Part shown: positions 44,385 through 52,202 of the stretch, piece after piece | Layout of the letters: every line of letters begins with the position of its first letter | How positions within the stretch are numbered: position 1 is the first letter of the stretch | Assembly (NCBI RefSeq): GCF_000745345.1 | Contig: NZ_JQNR01000005.1 | Coordinates: forward strand, 1,984,001-2,048,000 | Length of the DNA stretch: 64,000 nt | Source of the DNA: Actinacidiphila yeochonensis CN732 | Lineage (GTDB): Bacteria > Actinomycetota > Actinomycetes > Streptomycetales > Streptomycetaceae | Direction: 5' to 3' | Program-made: the position numbers and the translations under genes | The notes under the pieces: generated by a model | What the model was told of the DNA's origin: nothing | What the model saw: the letters and a program-made list of their open reading frames with translations, nothing else | Database searches by the model: none

Positions 44385-44795
44385 ATGGGCGTGTCCGGAC
44401 CGATTCGCGTGGTTGTCGCCAAGCCGGGGCTCGACGGTCATGACCGGGGAGCGAAGGTGATCGCGCGGGCGCTGCGCGACGCCGGCATGGAGGTCATCTA
44501 CACCGGCCTCCACCAGACGCCCGAACAGATCGTGGGCACCGCCCTCCAGGAGGACGCCGACGCGATCGGCCTCTCCATCCTGTCCGGCGCCCACATGACG
44601 CTCTTCGCCCGGGTGATCGAGCTGCTGCGCGAGCGGGACGCCGAGGACATCAAGGTCTTCGGCGGCGGCATCATCCCCGAGGCGGACATCGCCCCCCTCA
44701 AGGAGCTCGGCGTGGCCGAGATCTTCACCCCGGGCACGCCCACCGGCACCGTCGTCACCTGGGTGAACGACAACGTGGGGGTAGGGGCCGCCTGA
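44385..44795 (+). CDS. Cobalamin (B12)-binding protein, mutase small-subunit type
   Basis: 136 residues from the ATG at 44385, with GGAGG 5 nt upstream. It is a stand-alone B12-binding domain: the base-off ligand motif LDGHDRG (DxHxxG), the SILSGAHM and GGGIIPEAD motifs, as in methylmalonyl-CoA or isobutyryl-CoA mutase small subunits. Alone it has no catalytic barrel; the large subunit must be encoded elsewhere. Role: supplies adenosylcobalamin to an acyl-CoA mutase. Confidence 0.9.
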   Translation: MGVSGPIRVVVAKPGLDGHDRGAKVIARALRDAGMEVIYTGLHQTPEQIVGTALQEDADAIGLSILSGAHMTLFARVIELLRERDAEDIKVFGGGIIPEADIAPLKELGVAEIFTPGTPTGTVVTWVNDNVGVGAA

Positions 44796-44968
44796 CGGCC
44801 AGGTAGGCCCCTTGAAGCCCTTGCGGGTCCTTGCGAGCCCTTTGCGGGCCTTGCCGCTGTTCCGCCCTGTCATTGGCGTTGTCGTTCCAGGACGCCCGGT
44901 GCGGGCGCGGGCCCGGTGCCGTGGCCAGGGGCGCGGCACCGGGTGGCTCCGAGCTGCCGGGCGGCGTC

Positions 44969-46537
44969 CTACGGCGTGTCCTCGCCGGCCAGCTCCGCGA
45001 GCATCAGCGCGCGCAGCCGCAGCGTGGCGGCGAGCCGCTGGAACGCCTCGGCCCAGTAGGCGCCCGCGCCGGGTGACCCGTTCGGCCCCTCCTCGGTGGC
45101 CGCACCCAGAACGGCCACGTGGTCGGTGGCGGTCGGATCGAGGCAGCGTTCGGCCAGCCCCATCACGCCGCTGAAGCTCCACGGGTAGCTGCCGCCGTCG
45201 CGGGCTATGTCGAGCGCGTCGACCACCGCCTGGCCCAGCGGGCCGCTCCACGGCACCGCGCAGACGCCGAGCATCTGGAACGCGTCGGACAGGCCGTTGG
45301 CCGCCACGAACCGGGCCACCCAGGCGGCTCGCTCCGGCTCGGGCAGCACCGCCAGCAGCTTCGCCGGGTCGCCGGCCGGCGCGACGGCGGCCGCCGCGGA
45401 CGGCGGCGGCCCCAGCAGCGCCCGAGCCCACGCGGTGTCCCGCTGCCGCACCGCCGCACGGCACCAGGCCGCGTGCAGGTCCGGCAGCCAGTCGTCGAGC
45501 ACCGGCAGCGCGACGATCTCCTCCGGGGTGTGCCCGCCGAGCCGCTCGGTCCAGGTGGCCAGCGGCGCCGCGTCCGCCAGCTGGCCCAGCCACCACGACC
45601 GCTCGCCGCGGCCGGCGGGCGGCTTGGCGACCACCCCGTCCCGCTCCATCCCCGCGTCGCAGGCGTGGGGCGCCTCGACGGTGATGCCGCCCGGCCCGAG
45701 CGAGACGCACGCGCGGGCGCGGGCGGCCATCCGCCCGGCCAGCGCGGAGTCCGGGAGCGCCGACAGCAGCTCGGCGGCCGTGGCCCGCACGTTCCGGCTG
45801 CGGTCGGCCAGGGCCTGCTCCAGGAACGGCTCGTCGGCCGCCGACAGCCCGGTGCGCAGGGCGTCGACGAACATCAGCCGGTCCTCGGCCCGCTCGGTGC
45901 GCCACGTCGACATGAGCATCGCCAGCGCGCCCGCCGGGGTCGAGCGGCGCATCGCCGTCAGCAGCGCCACCCGTTCGGCGAACAGCCCCTCCTCCCACAG
46001 CCGCCCGCGCGCCACATCGTCGTCCAGCGCCCCGGCCGCGGCCGGGCCACCGCCACCCGCGCGCAGCGCGAACCGCCAGTCGGGGTTGAGCTCGGCGAGC
46101 CACAGCGCCCGCGGGCCGGCGAAGGCCAGCGTGTCCGGCCGCAGGTCGGTGCGGGCCCGCGCGGTGTCCAGCAGCGCCGGCAGCAGCTCCGGCGGCGCCG
46201 CGTAGCCGTGCCCGACGGCCGCGGCCAACCACTGCGGCAGCAGCTCGCCGAGGTTGGGGCCGCCACCCGAGCGGCCCCGGCCGCCGTCGGCCACCATCGT
46301 CGCCAGCCGCCGCCGGGCCGCCGGGGGTGGCAGCGGCCGCGGATCGGGGACCGCCTTCCGTGGCCGGGCCGCGACCGCGGCGGGGCGCACCCCCGCGCGG
46401 CGCCGCAGCACGCTCTCGGCCGCGGCGTCCAGCAACGCCTCGGCGGCCTCCTCGGCGTCACCCACCACCCCGGGCGGCCGGCGCCGCTCCGTGCCCAGCA
46501 GCGCACTGCCGACCAGCTCCTCCCACGCCACGCTCAC
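44969..46537 (-). CDS. DUF5691-like protein of the SWIM/MoxR/VWA module
   Basis: 522 residues from the GTG at 46537 (GGGGAGG 5 nt upstream). A helical-repeat-like protein with repeated RS/LL blocks (RALWLAELNPDWRF, DRSRNVRATAAELLSALPDS), typical of HEAT-type solenoids. I place it in the DUF5691 family by context and overall pattern. It has no catalytic motif that I recognise. It lies downstream of the SWIM gene, same strand, and is probably a structural or target-binding subunit of the MoxR/VWA machine. Confidence 0.72.
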   Translation of the reverse strand: MSVAWEELVGSALLGTERRRPPGVVGDAEEAAEALLDAAAESVLRRRAGVRPAAVAARPRKAVPDPRPLPPPAARRRLATMVADGGRGRSGGGPNLGELLPQWLAAAVGHGYAAPPELLPALLDTARARTDLRPDTLAFAGPRALWLAELNPDWRFALRAGGGGPAAAGALDDDVARGRLWEEGLFAERVALLTAMRRSTPAGALAMLMSTWRTERAEDRLMFVDALRTGLSAADEPFLEQALADRSRNVRATAAELLSALPDSALAGRMAARARACVSLGPGGITVEAPHACDAGMERDGVVAKPPAGRGERSWWLGQLADAAPLATWTERLGGHTPEEIVALPVLDDWLPDLHAAWCRAAVRQRDTAWARALLGPPPSAAAAVAPAGDPAKLLAVLPEPERAAWVARFVAANGLSDAFQMLGVCAVPWSGPLGQAVVDALDIARDGGSYPWSFSGVMGLAERCLDPTATDHVAVLGAATEEGPNGSPGAGAYWAEAFQRLAATLRLRALMLAELAGEDTP

Positions 46538-46847
46538 CGCGTCCTCCCCGCGTCCGCTTCCTTATCCGGCTGACCTGTCTCGTTCCTGAACCGCTCACGA
46601 CGGACCCGCGCCCCGCCCGGCAGCGGCGGCCGCCGTGCCCTCTCGTTCCACCGCCCGCCCCGGGCACTGCCTGGGCGTGCCCCGGCGCTTCCGCCCGTCA
46701 CCCGTTGCCCGTTGCCCGTCACCCGCCGTCCGCAGCCCTGCCGCACCGCAGCGGACCCGGGGCGTGCGGCCCGCAGCGGCATCGCCGGCGGCAGACGAAG
46801 GTCGCGCGACCGGCGCCTTGGACCTCGGGCAGGCCGTGGCGGTGGTG
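46538..46847. other. Gap between SWIM and DUF5691-like genes
   Basis: 310 nt without a gene. It contains CCGTTGCCCGTTGCCCGTCACCCG-type short repeats (46695-46725, unit about 7-8 nt). No terminator found, so the two genes may still share a transcript. Confidence 0.5.
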
Positions 46848-48203
46848 TCACGCCGCCAGGGGCGTCGGTATGGGGGACGCCCACGCGGTCAGCGGGCGCG
46901 CCCCCACCGGCGTCAGTTCGGCGAAGACGGTCAGCGGCCCGCCCCCGGAGAGCGCGGCCAGCCGCCAGGGGGCCGGGCCGACGACCGGCACCGCGTCCGG
47001 GCTCTCCGCGTCCGCCAGCTGCCACCGCTCCCGGCCCGGCACCGGTACGACGCCGCTCAGCAGCACCGGCCAGGCGTCCAGCCACGGGTCGTGGGCGAGC
47101 GCGTCCCCGTAGGCGTCGAGCGCCGCCCCGACGCCGGTCCCGACGGGCACGTCCGAGACGGCCGCCTCGACACGGTGCGGGCCCAGCTCGACGCGCAGCG
47201 GCACGGCGGCCCGGTGGAAGGCCACCTCGCCGTCCAGCACCACGCCCACCGGCAGTGCGAGTTCGGGGGCGCGGCCGGCCGCTCCGAAGCTGAGCACCAG
47301 GGCGCACTGGCCCGACCCCTCCTCGCGCAGCCACACCCGGCGGGTCGTCAGCCGGTCGTCGGCCGTGTCGTAGCGGGCGGCTACCAGCCACCGCCCGCGC
47401 ACCCGCGGGCCGGCCAGTACCTCGGCCGCGTCGACGGTGAAGCCCACCCGGGTGCGGACGGTGTCCACCAGCGGCTCCGGCAGCGCCTCCCGGCCGAGGA
47501 AGCCCTTGGCCAGAAGGTGCAGCAGCGCCGCCTCCTCCAGCATCCGGGCCGGCCAGTCGCCGCCCGACGCCGCCGTGGAGCCGAGCTCCCGCACCCGCGC
47601 GGCCAGGCCCGGTGCCTGGGCGTCCACCATCCGCGCGGCCGTCTCGTCGAACGGCCGCATCCCGTCGCGGTCGGCACCGGCCAGCCCGCCGCGCAGCAGG
47701 TCGACCAGCCGCTGCTCCAGCTCGCTCGCGCCGCCCTCGACCCGCACCGCGCGCTGCTCGGCACGGCGTCGAGCCGCCTCGGTGTCGGCCGGGCCGGACC
47801 TGCGGGACGACTCCCCGCCCGGCTCCGCCTGGCGCGCCCGCTCGTCCTTCTGCCGCCGCGCCGCGACCCACTCGGCCACCCACTCCGGCTCCCCGCCGGC
47901 CGGACCGGCCGCCGGTATCGGCCCCTTCGCCCCTTCGGCCCACAGCAGCAGCAGCGCCAGCGCGTGCTTGCACGGGAACTTCCGGCTCGGGCAGGTGCAG
48001 CGGTACGCGGGGCCGCGGGTGTCCACGACGGTCTGGTACGGCGTCCTGCCGCTGCCCTTGCACAGCCCCCACACCGCCGTGCCAGCGGCGCCCGTGCCGG
48101 ACCACGGCGCGGGCGTGGCGAGCTTGCCGCCGGCCTTCTGCGATGCGGCGTCAGGCGCGAGCCCGAGCACTTGGTCCGCGGTCCACCGCGTTTCCGTCTC
48201 CAT
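46848..48203 (-). CDS. SWIM zinc-finger protein
   Basis: 451 residues from the ATG at 48203. The SWIM motif C-x-C-x6-C-x-H is C69, C71, C78, H80 (YRCTCPSRKFPCKH), preceded by WGLCKGSGRTPYQT. The rest is an ~350-residue alpha/beta region ending in VFAELTPVGARPLTAW; it has no enzyme motif. SWIM fingers bind DNA or proteins. It is part of the MoxR/VWA module (its partner genes lie on both sides of the AraC/MFS pair). No Shine-Dalgarno is seen before the ATG. Confidence 0.85.
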   Translation of the reverse strand: METETRWTADQVLGLAPDAASQKAGGKLATPAPWSGTGAAGTAVWGLCKGSGRTPYQTVVDTRGPAYRCTCPSRKFPCKHALALLLLWAEGAKGPIPAAGPAGGEPEWVAEWVAARRQKDERARQAEPGGESSRRSGPADTEAARRRAEQRAVRVEGGASELEQRLVDLLRGGLAGADRDGMRPFDETAARMVDAQAPGLAARVRELGSTAASGGDWPARMLEEAALLHLLAKGFLGREALPEPLVDTVRTRVGFTVDAAEVLAGPRVRGRWLVAARYDTADDRLTTRRVWLREEGSGQCALVLSFGAAGRAPELALPVGVVLDGEVAFHRAAVPLRVELGPHRVEAAVSDVPVGTGVGAALDAYGDALAHDPWLDAWPVLLSGVVPVPGRERWQLADAESPDAVPVVGPAPWRLAALSGGGPLTVFAELTPVGARPLTAWASPIPTPLAA

Positions 48204-48405
48204 GACCACCGACGGTAGGGGGAGGCACTGACATTCGGGGACTGACGTCTGGTCGGATCGGGCCCGCGAGGGGTCGTGTGCGGCCTTCAACACCCCTCTG
48301 CCGTCGCACGTCTGATAGGTAATCGGATTCTCCGATTACTGGATGTTCGGACCGTTGGTGACGGGGATGTGACGGCCACGACCCCCCGAGGGGCGGCCCG
48401 TCCGC

Positions 48406-49311
48406 CTATCCCGCCGCCCGCGCCGCGTACCGTCCAGGCGTCGTGCCGAAGGCGCGCCGGAACGCCTCGATGAACGCGCTCGGGTTGGCGTAACCGCAGG
48501 CGATGGCGGTCCTGGTGACCTCATGCCCCGCCGCGAGCAGGGTCAGCGAGTGGTGCAGCCGCAGCTGGGTGCGCCACTGGGGGAAGTTCATGCCCGTCTC
48601 GCGCCGGAACAGGCGGCTCAGGGTGCGCTCGCTCGCTCCGACGGCCGCGCCGAGTCCGGCCAGCGACCGTGGATCGGCCGGGTCGGCGTGCAGCAGGGCG
48701 GCCACGGCCCGCAGCCGGTCGTCGGCCGGCAGCGGCAGGGGCAGCAGCAGAGGCAGCGTCTCGGCCCGGGACAGCTGGTCGAGCGCCACCTGTTCGAGGG
48801 TGCGCCGCTGCCGAACGGTCCTGGCCGCGTGCCGCGCCTCGTCGGTGAGGGCGACGATGACCTCGCGCAGCAGCGGGTCCACCGCGAGGACGGTGGGCCG
48901 GTCCGTGCGCAGCGGGGTGGCCGAGGGCGGGAAGCACAACGTACGCATCCGTGCCGGACCGTGCGCCTCATGGGCGTGGGCCACCCCGGCGGGCACCCAG
49001 ACCGCGCGCAGCGGCGGTACCGCCCACGTGCCCGCCGCCGTCGTGACCCGCAGCACGCCGTGGCTGGGGTGGATGAGCTGGTGCTCGGTGTGGTGGTGCC
49101 AGGTGACGCGCTCCCGGTGGACCAGGTCCAGGAGGGTGGGACCGGCGAGGGGCCGGTGGGGTGCGCTCAGGGCGCCGTCGGCGGCAGGGGAGTCTGCGGC
49201 CTCGGCGGCTCCCCCGGGGCGCTCGGCGGCCTCGGCGGCCTCGGGTGCTCCGGGTGCTCCGGCGCGATCGGCGGGACGGTTCTCGTCGACGCCTTGGCGG
49301 GTTGGCGACAC
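48406..49311 (-). CDS. AraC family transcriptional regulator
   Basis: 301 residues from a GTG at 49311 (an ATG at 49341 is possible but would leave only 24 nt to the divergent MFS gene). N-terminal cupin-type sensor (HTEHQLIHPSHGVLRVTTAAG, key part HHTEHQLIHPSHG), C-terminal double helix-turn-helix (SLAGLGAAVGASERTLSRLFR, second HTRTAIACGYANPSAFIEAFRR...). A GATACT box lies 10 nt before the GTG. Divergent from the MFS transporter, which it very likely regulates. Confidence 0.88.
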   Translation of the reverse strand: MSPTRQGVDENRPADRAGAPGAPEAAEAAERPGGAAEAADSPAADGALSAPHRPLAGPTLLDLVHRERVTWHHHTEHQLIHPSHGVLRVTTAAGTWAVPPLRAVWVPAGVAHAHEAHGPARMRTLCFPPSATPLRTDRPTVLAVDPLLREVIVALTDEARHAARTVRQRRTLEQVALDQLSRAETLPLLLPLPLPADDRLRAVAALLHADPADPRSLAGLGAAVGASERTLSRLFRRETGMNFPQWRTQLRLHHSLTLLAAGHEVTRTAIACGYANPSAFIEAFRRAFGTTPGRYAARAAG

Positions 49312-49365
49312 AATCGGGCAGAGTATCGGTGGCCGCCCCATCCGTGGCCCCGCGACGCTGGTGCC

Positions 49366-50637
49366 ATGGCTCAGCTCAACTCCTCAGCCCCGCCCCCGGC
49401 CGCCGCCGCGGCGCCGTCGGACACCGCCGCCGGCACCTGGTCCCGCATGCGCCTGTGGGGCATCGCCCACGCCGTCGACGACCTCTACCAGGGCCTGGTC
49501 CCCGCCACCGTGCCCTACTTCGTGCTGGACCGGCACTACGGCTATGTCGCCGCCTCCGGCCTCACCCTTGCCGCCACCCTCGGCAGCTCCGTGCCGCAGC
49601 CCTTCCTCGGCGTGGCGGTCGACCGGCTGCGGGTCGGCTGGCTGGTCGGCGCGGGCGTGGCACTGGCCGGGATCGGCTTCGGCCTGTCCGGCCTGGTGCC
49701 CTCGTACGCCGCCACCTGGTGCCTGATCATGCTCTCCGGACTCGGCGTGGCGATGTTCCACCCGGCCGCGGGCAAGGCCGCGCGGGAGGCGGCCGGCGAC
49801 AGCGCCGCGGCGATGAGCGTGTTCGCCGCGGGCGGCAGCGTCGGCTTCTTTCTGGCCCCGGTACTGGCCACGCCGGCCCTGATCGCCTGGGGGGTGGGGA
49901 CCACGGCCCTCTTCATCCCGCCGGCGGTGCTGATCGCCTTCGTGCTGCTGCGGCACCGGCGCCGCCAAGGGGCGGCCACCGTGTCCGCCGTCCGCGCCGG
50001 GCGTGACCAGTGGCGGCCGTTCGCGGTGCTCACCTCCGTGGAAGTGGTGCGCTCGGTGGCGTTCTTCGGGGTCAACACCTTCATCGAGCTGTACTGGATC
50101 CGCGACCTGCACGCCTCCCGCGGACTGGCCGGAGCCGCCCTCACCTGCTTCCTGGCGGGCGGTGTCAGCGGCACCCTGCTGGGCGGGCGGATCGCCGACC
50201 GGCTGGGGATGGTGCGCACGGTGCAGATCGGCGGCGGCCTCGCGCTGCCGATGCTCGCCGGACTGGTCCTGACGCCCGGCAGCGTCGTGCCGCTGCTCTT
50301 CGCGGTCCTCACCGGACTGACGCTGAACCTGCCCTTCGCGGTGCTCGTCAAGCTCGGCCAGGACTACCTGCCGACCCGGCCGGGTACGGCGGCGGGCGTG
50401 ACCCTCGGCCTCGCGGTGAGTGTCGGCGGCCTGCTCGCACCGCTGCTCGGGCTGGTGGCCGACGCCCACGGGCCGCGCGGCGCCCTCGCGGTGCTCTGCG
50501 TGGTGCCGCCGATCGCCCTCGGGCTGGGGCTGTTCCTGCCCGAGCCGGGGCAGCGGGAGGTGGAGGCGGCGCGGCCGGAGGCGGAGGCGGCCGCCGGAGA
50601 CGAAGCCGCGCCCGAGCCGGGGACGGCCCGCCGCTGA
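49366..50637 (+). CDS. MFS transporter, fosmidomycin-resistance (Fsr) type
   Basis: 423 residues from the ATG at 49366. Twelve hydrophobic helices; begins MRLWGIAHAVDDLYQGLVPA, the H-DDLYQG pattern of the FSR family, and ends with an acidic tail. Fsr exporters remove fosmidomycin and related compounds; the substrate here is unknown. The AraC gene is divergent and overlaps its promoter region. Base use is like its neighbours, so no sign of recent transfer. It lies inside the MoxR/VWA module, separating SWIM/DUF5691-like genes from the ATPase genes. Confidence 0.88.
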   Translation: MAQLNSSAPPPAAAAAPSDTAAGTWSRMRLWGIAHAVDDLYQGLVPATVPYFVLDRHYGYVAASGLTLAATLGSSVPQPFLGVAVDRLRVGWLVGAGVALAGIGFGLSGLVPSYAATWCLIMLSGLGVAMFHPAAGKAAREAAGDSAAAMSVFAAGGSVGFFLAPVLATPALIAWGVGTTALFIPPAVLIAFVLLRHRRRQGAATVSAVRAGRDQWRPFAVLTSVEVVRSVAFFGVNTFIELYWIRDLHASRGLAGAALTCFLAGGVSGTLLGGRIADRLGMVRTVQIGGGLALPMLAGLVLTPGSVVPLLFAVLTGLTLNLPFAVLVKLGQDYLPTRPGTAAGVTLGLAVSVGGLLAPLLGLVADAHGPRGALAVLCVVPPIALGLGLFLPEPGQREVEAARPEAEAAAGDEAAPEPGTARR

Positions 50638-51017
50638 CGCCGCTCTCGCCGCTCCCGGCGGCATCCCACCGCCTGGCTGCCGCCGCCCCCTCGGGCCACT
50701 CCTCTGCGCTTGACACACCGTCACGTCTGCTCCCGCCGCCGGCAACGGCGTCGGGGACGGGCCTCGGCGTGTGCCGACCCGACGCCCGTCCCCGGGCGCG
50801 AGGAGATCATCCCCGCTCCGGGCCGGCCGAACGCCCGCGCGCGGGGAGCCGCGGCCGGTCGCCGGACGCGCCCGAGGGCGGCGCCGAGTGCTCCGGGGAG
50901 GGCCCGTAACCCGTGCCGGACACGGGCTGTGACCGATTGTCAGTGGTGCGGTGCATCGTGGAAGCACACCGACCGCGCACGGGCCGAAGGGCCCGCGCAT
51001 GCCCGTGGGGGAGTGCT
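50638..51017. other. Leader region of the MoxR/VWA operon
   Basis: 380 nt without a gene. CACACCGTCACGTCTGCTC-type sequences near 50715 and a GTGACCGATTGTCAGTGGTGC near 50928-50948 may hold the operon promoter (a TTGTCA with TGCATCG-like -10 is possible). Nothing firmer is seen. Confidence 0.4.
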
Positions 51018-52202
51018 GTGCCGTCTACGTCCGCCATCACCGCAACCGCTGCCGCGACAGCCGAGGAGCCCGCGCACGGTTCCGCCGTCGCGCCCGAAGG
51101 GGCTTCCGCGTCCGCCGGCGGCGGGCAGGCCCTGCGCGCGCACGCGGAGGAAGCCTTCGCCGCCGAGCTGGCCGCGCTCGCCGCCGCCGACGACCGCCCC
51201 CGCCCGGCCCGCTGGCGGCTGTCGCCATGGGCGGTGGCCACCTACCTGATGGGCGGCACCCTGCCCGACGGCACCGCCATCACGCCCAAGTACGTCGGCC
51301 CCCGCCGCATCATCGAGGTCGCCGTCACCACCCTGGCCACCGACCGCGCGCTGCTGCTCCTCGGCGTGCCCGGCACCGCCAAGACCTGGGTCTCCGAACA
51401 CCTGGCCGCCGCGGTCAGCGGGGACTCCACCCTCCTCGTGCAGGGCACCGCCGGCACCCCCGAGGAGGCCATCCGCTACGGCTGGAACTACGCGCAGCTC
51501 CTCGCGCACGGGCCCAGCCGTGACGCCCTGGTACCCAGCCCGGTGATGCGCGCCATGGCCGAGGGGCGGATCGCCCGCGTCGAGGAGCTGACCCGCATCC
51601 CGGCCGACGTGCAGGACACGCTGATCACCATCCTGTCCGAGAAGACGCTGCCGATACCGGAGCTGGGCACCGAGACGCAGGCGGTGCGCGGCTTCAACCT
51701 GATCGCCACCGCCAACGACCGCGACCGCGGGGTGAACGACCTGTCCAGCGCGCTGCGCCGACGCTTCAACACGGTGGTGCTGCCGCTGCCGGCCACCGCC
51801 GAGGAGGAGGTCGCCATCGTCAGCCGGCGCGTCGACCAGATCGGCCGCGGCCTCGACCTGCCGGCCGCGCCCAGCGGCGCCGACGAGATCCGCCGGGTCG
51901 TCACCGTCTTCCGCGAGCTGCGCGCGGGCGCCACGGAGGACGGCCGGCTCAAGGTCAAGTCGCCCTCGGGCACGCTGTCCACGGCCGAGGCGATCTCCGT
52001 GGTCACCAACGGCCTGGCGCTGGCCGCCCACTTCGGCGACGGCGTACTGCGGGCCGGGGACGTGGCGGCGGGCATCCTCGGCGCCGTCGTCCGTGACCCG
52101 GCCGCCGACCGGCTGGTCTGGCAGGAGTACCTGGAGACGGTCGTGCGCGAGCGGGAAGGGTGGAAGGACTTCTACCGCGCCTGCCGCGAGGTGACGGCAT
52201 GA
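51018..52202 (+). CDS. MoxR-type AAA+ ATPase
   Basis: 394 residues from the GTG at 51018 (GGGGGAG about 8 nt upstream). Walker A LLGVPGTAKTWVS, Walker B region RIARVEELTRIPADVQ (VEE in place of the usual hDE), sensor-1 FNLIATANDRD, Arg finger in LSSALRRRFNTV, and the helical lid. It has the PVxAxEx-type start WAVATYLMGG. MoxR ATPases work as hexamers that remodel clients with VWA-domain partners. ATGA overlap with the DUF5682-like gene, so they are translationally coupled. Confidence 0.92.
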   Translation: MPSTSAITATAAATAEEPAHGSAVAPEGASASAGGGQALRAHAEEAFAAELAALAAADDRPRPARWRLSPWAVATYLMGGTLPDGTAITPKYVGPRRIIEVAVTTLATDRALLLLGVPGTAKTWVSEHLAAAVSGDSTLLVQGTAGTPEEAIRYGWNYAQLLAHGPSRDALVPSPVMRAMAEGRIARVEELTRIPADVQDTLITILSEKTLPIPELGTETQAVRGFNLIATANDRDRGVNDLSSALRRRFNTVVLPLPATAEEEVAIVSRRVDQIGRGLDLPAAPSGADEIRRVVTVFRELRAGATEDGRLKVKSPSGTLSTAEAISVVTNGLALAAHFGDGVLRAGDVAAGILGAVVRDPAADRLVWQEYLETVVREREGWKDFYRACREVTA

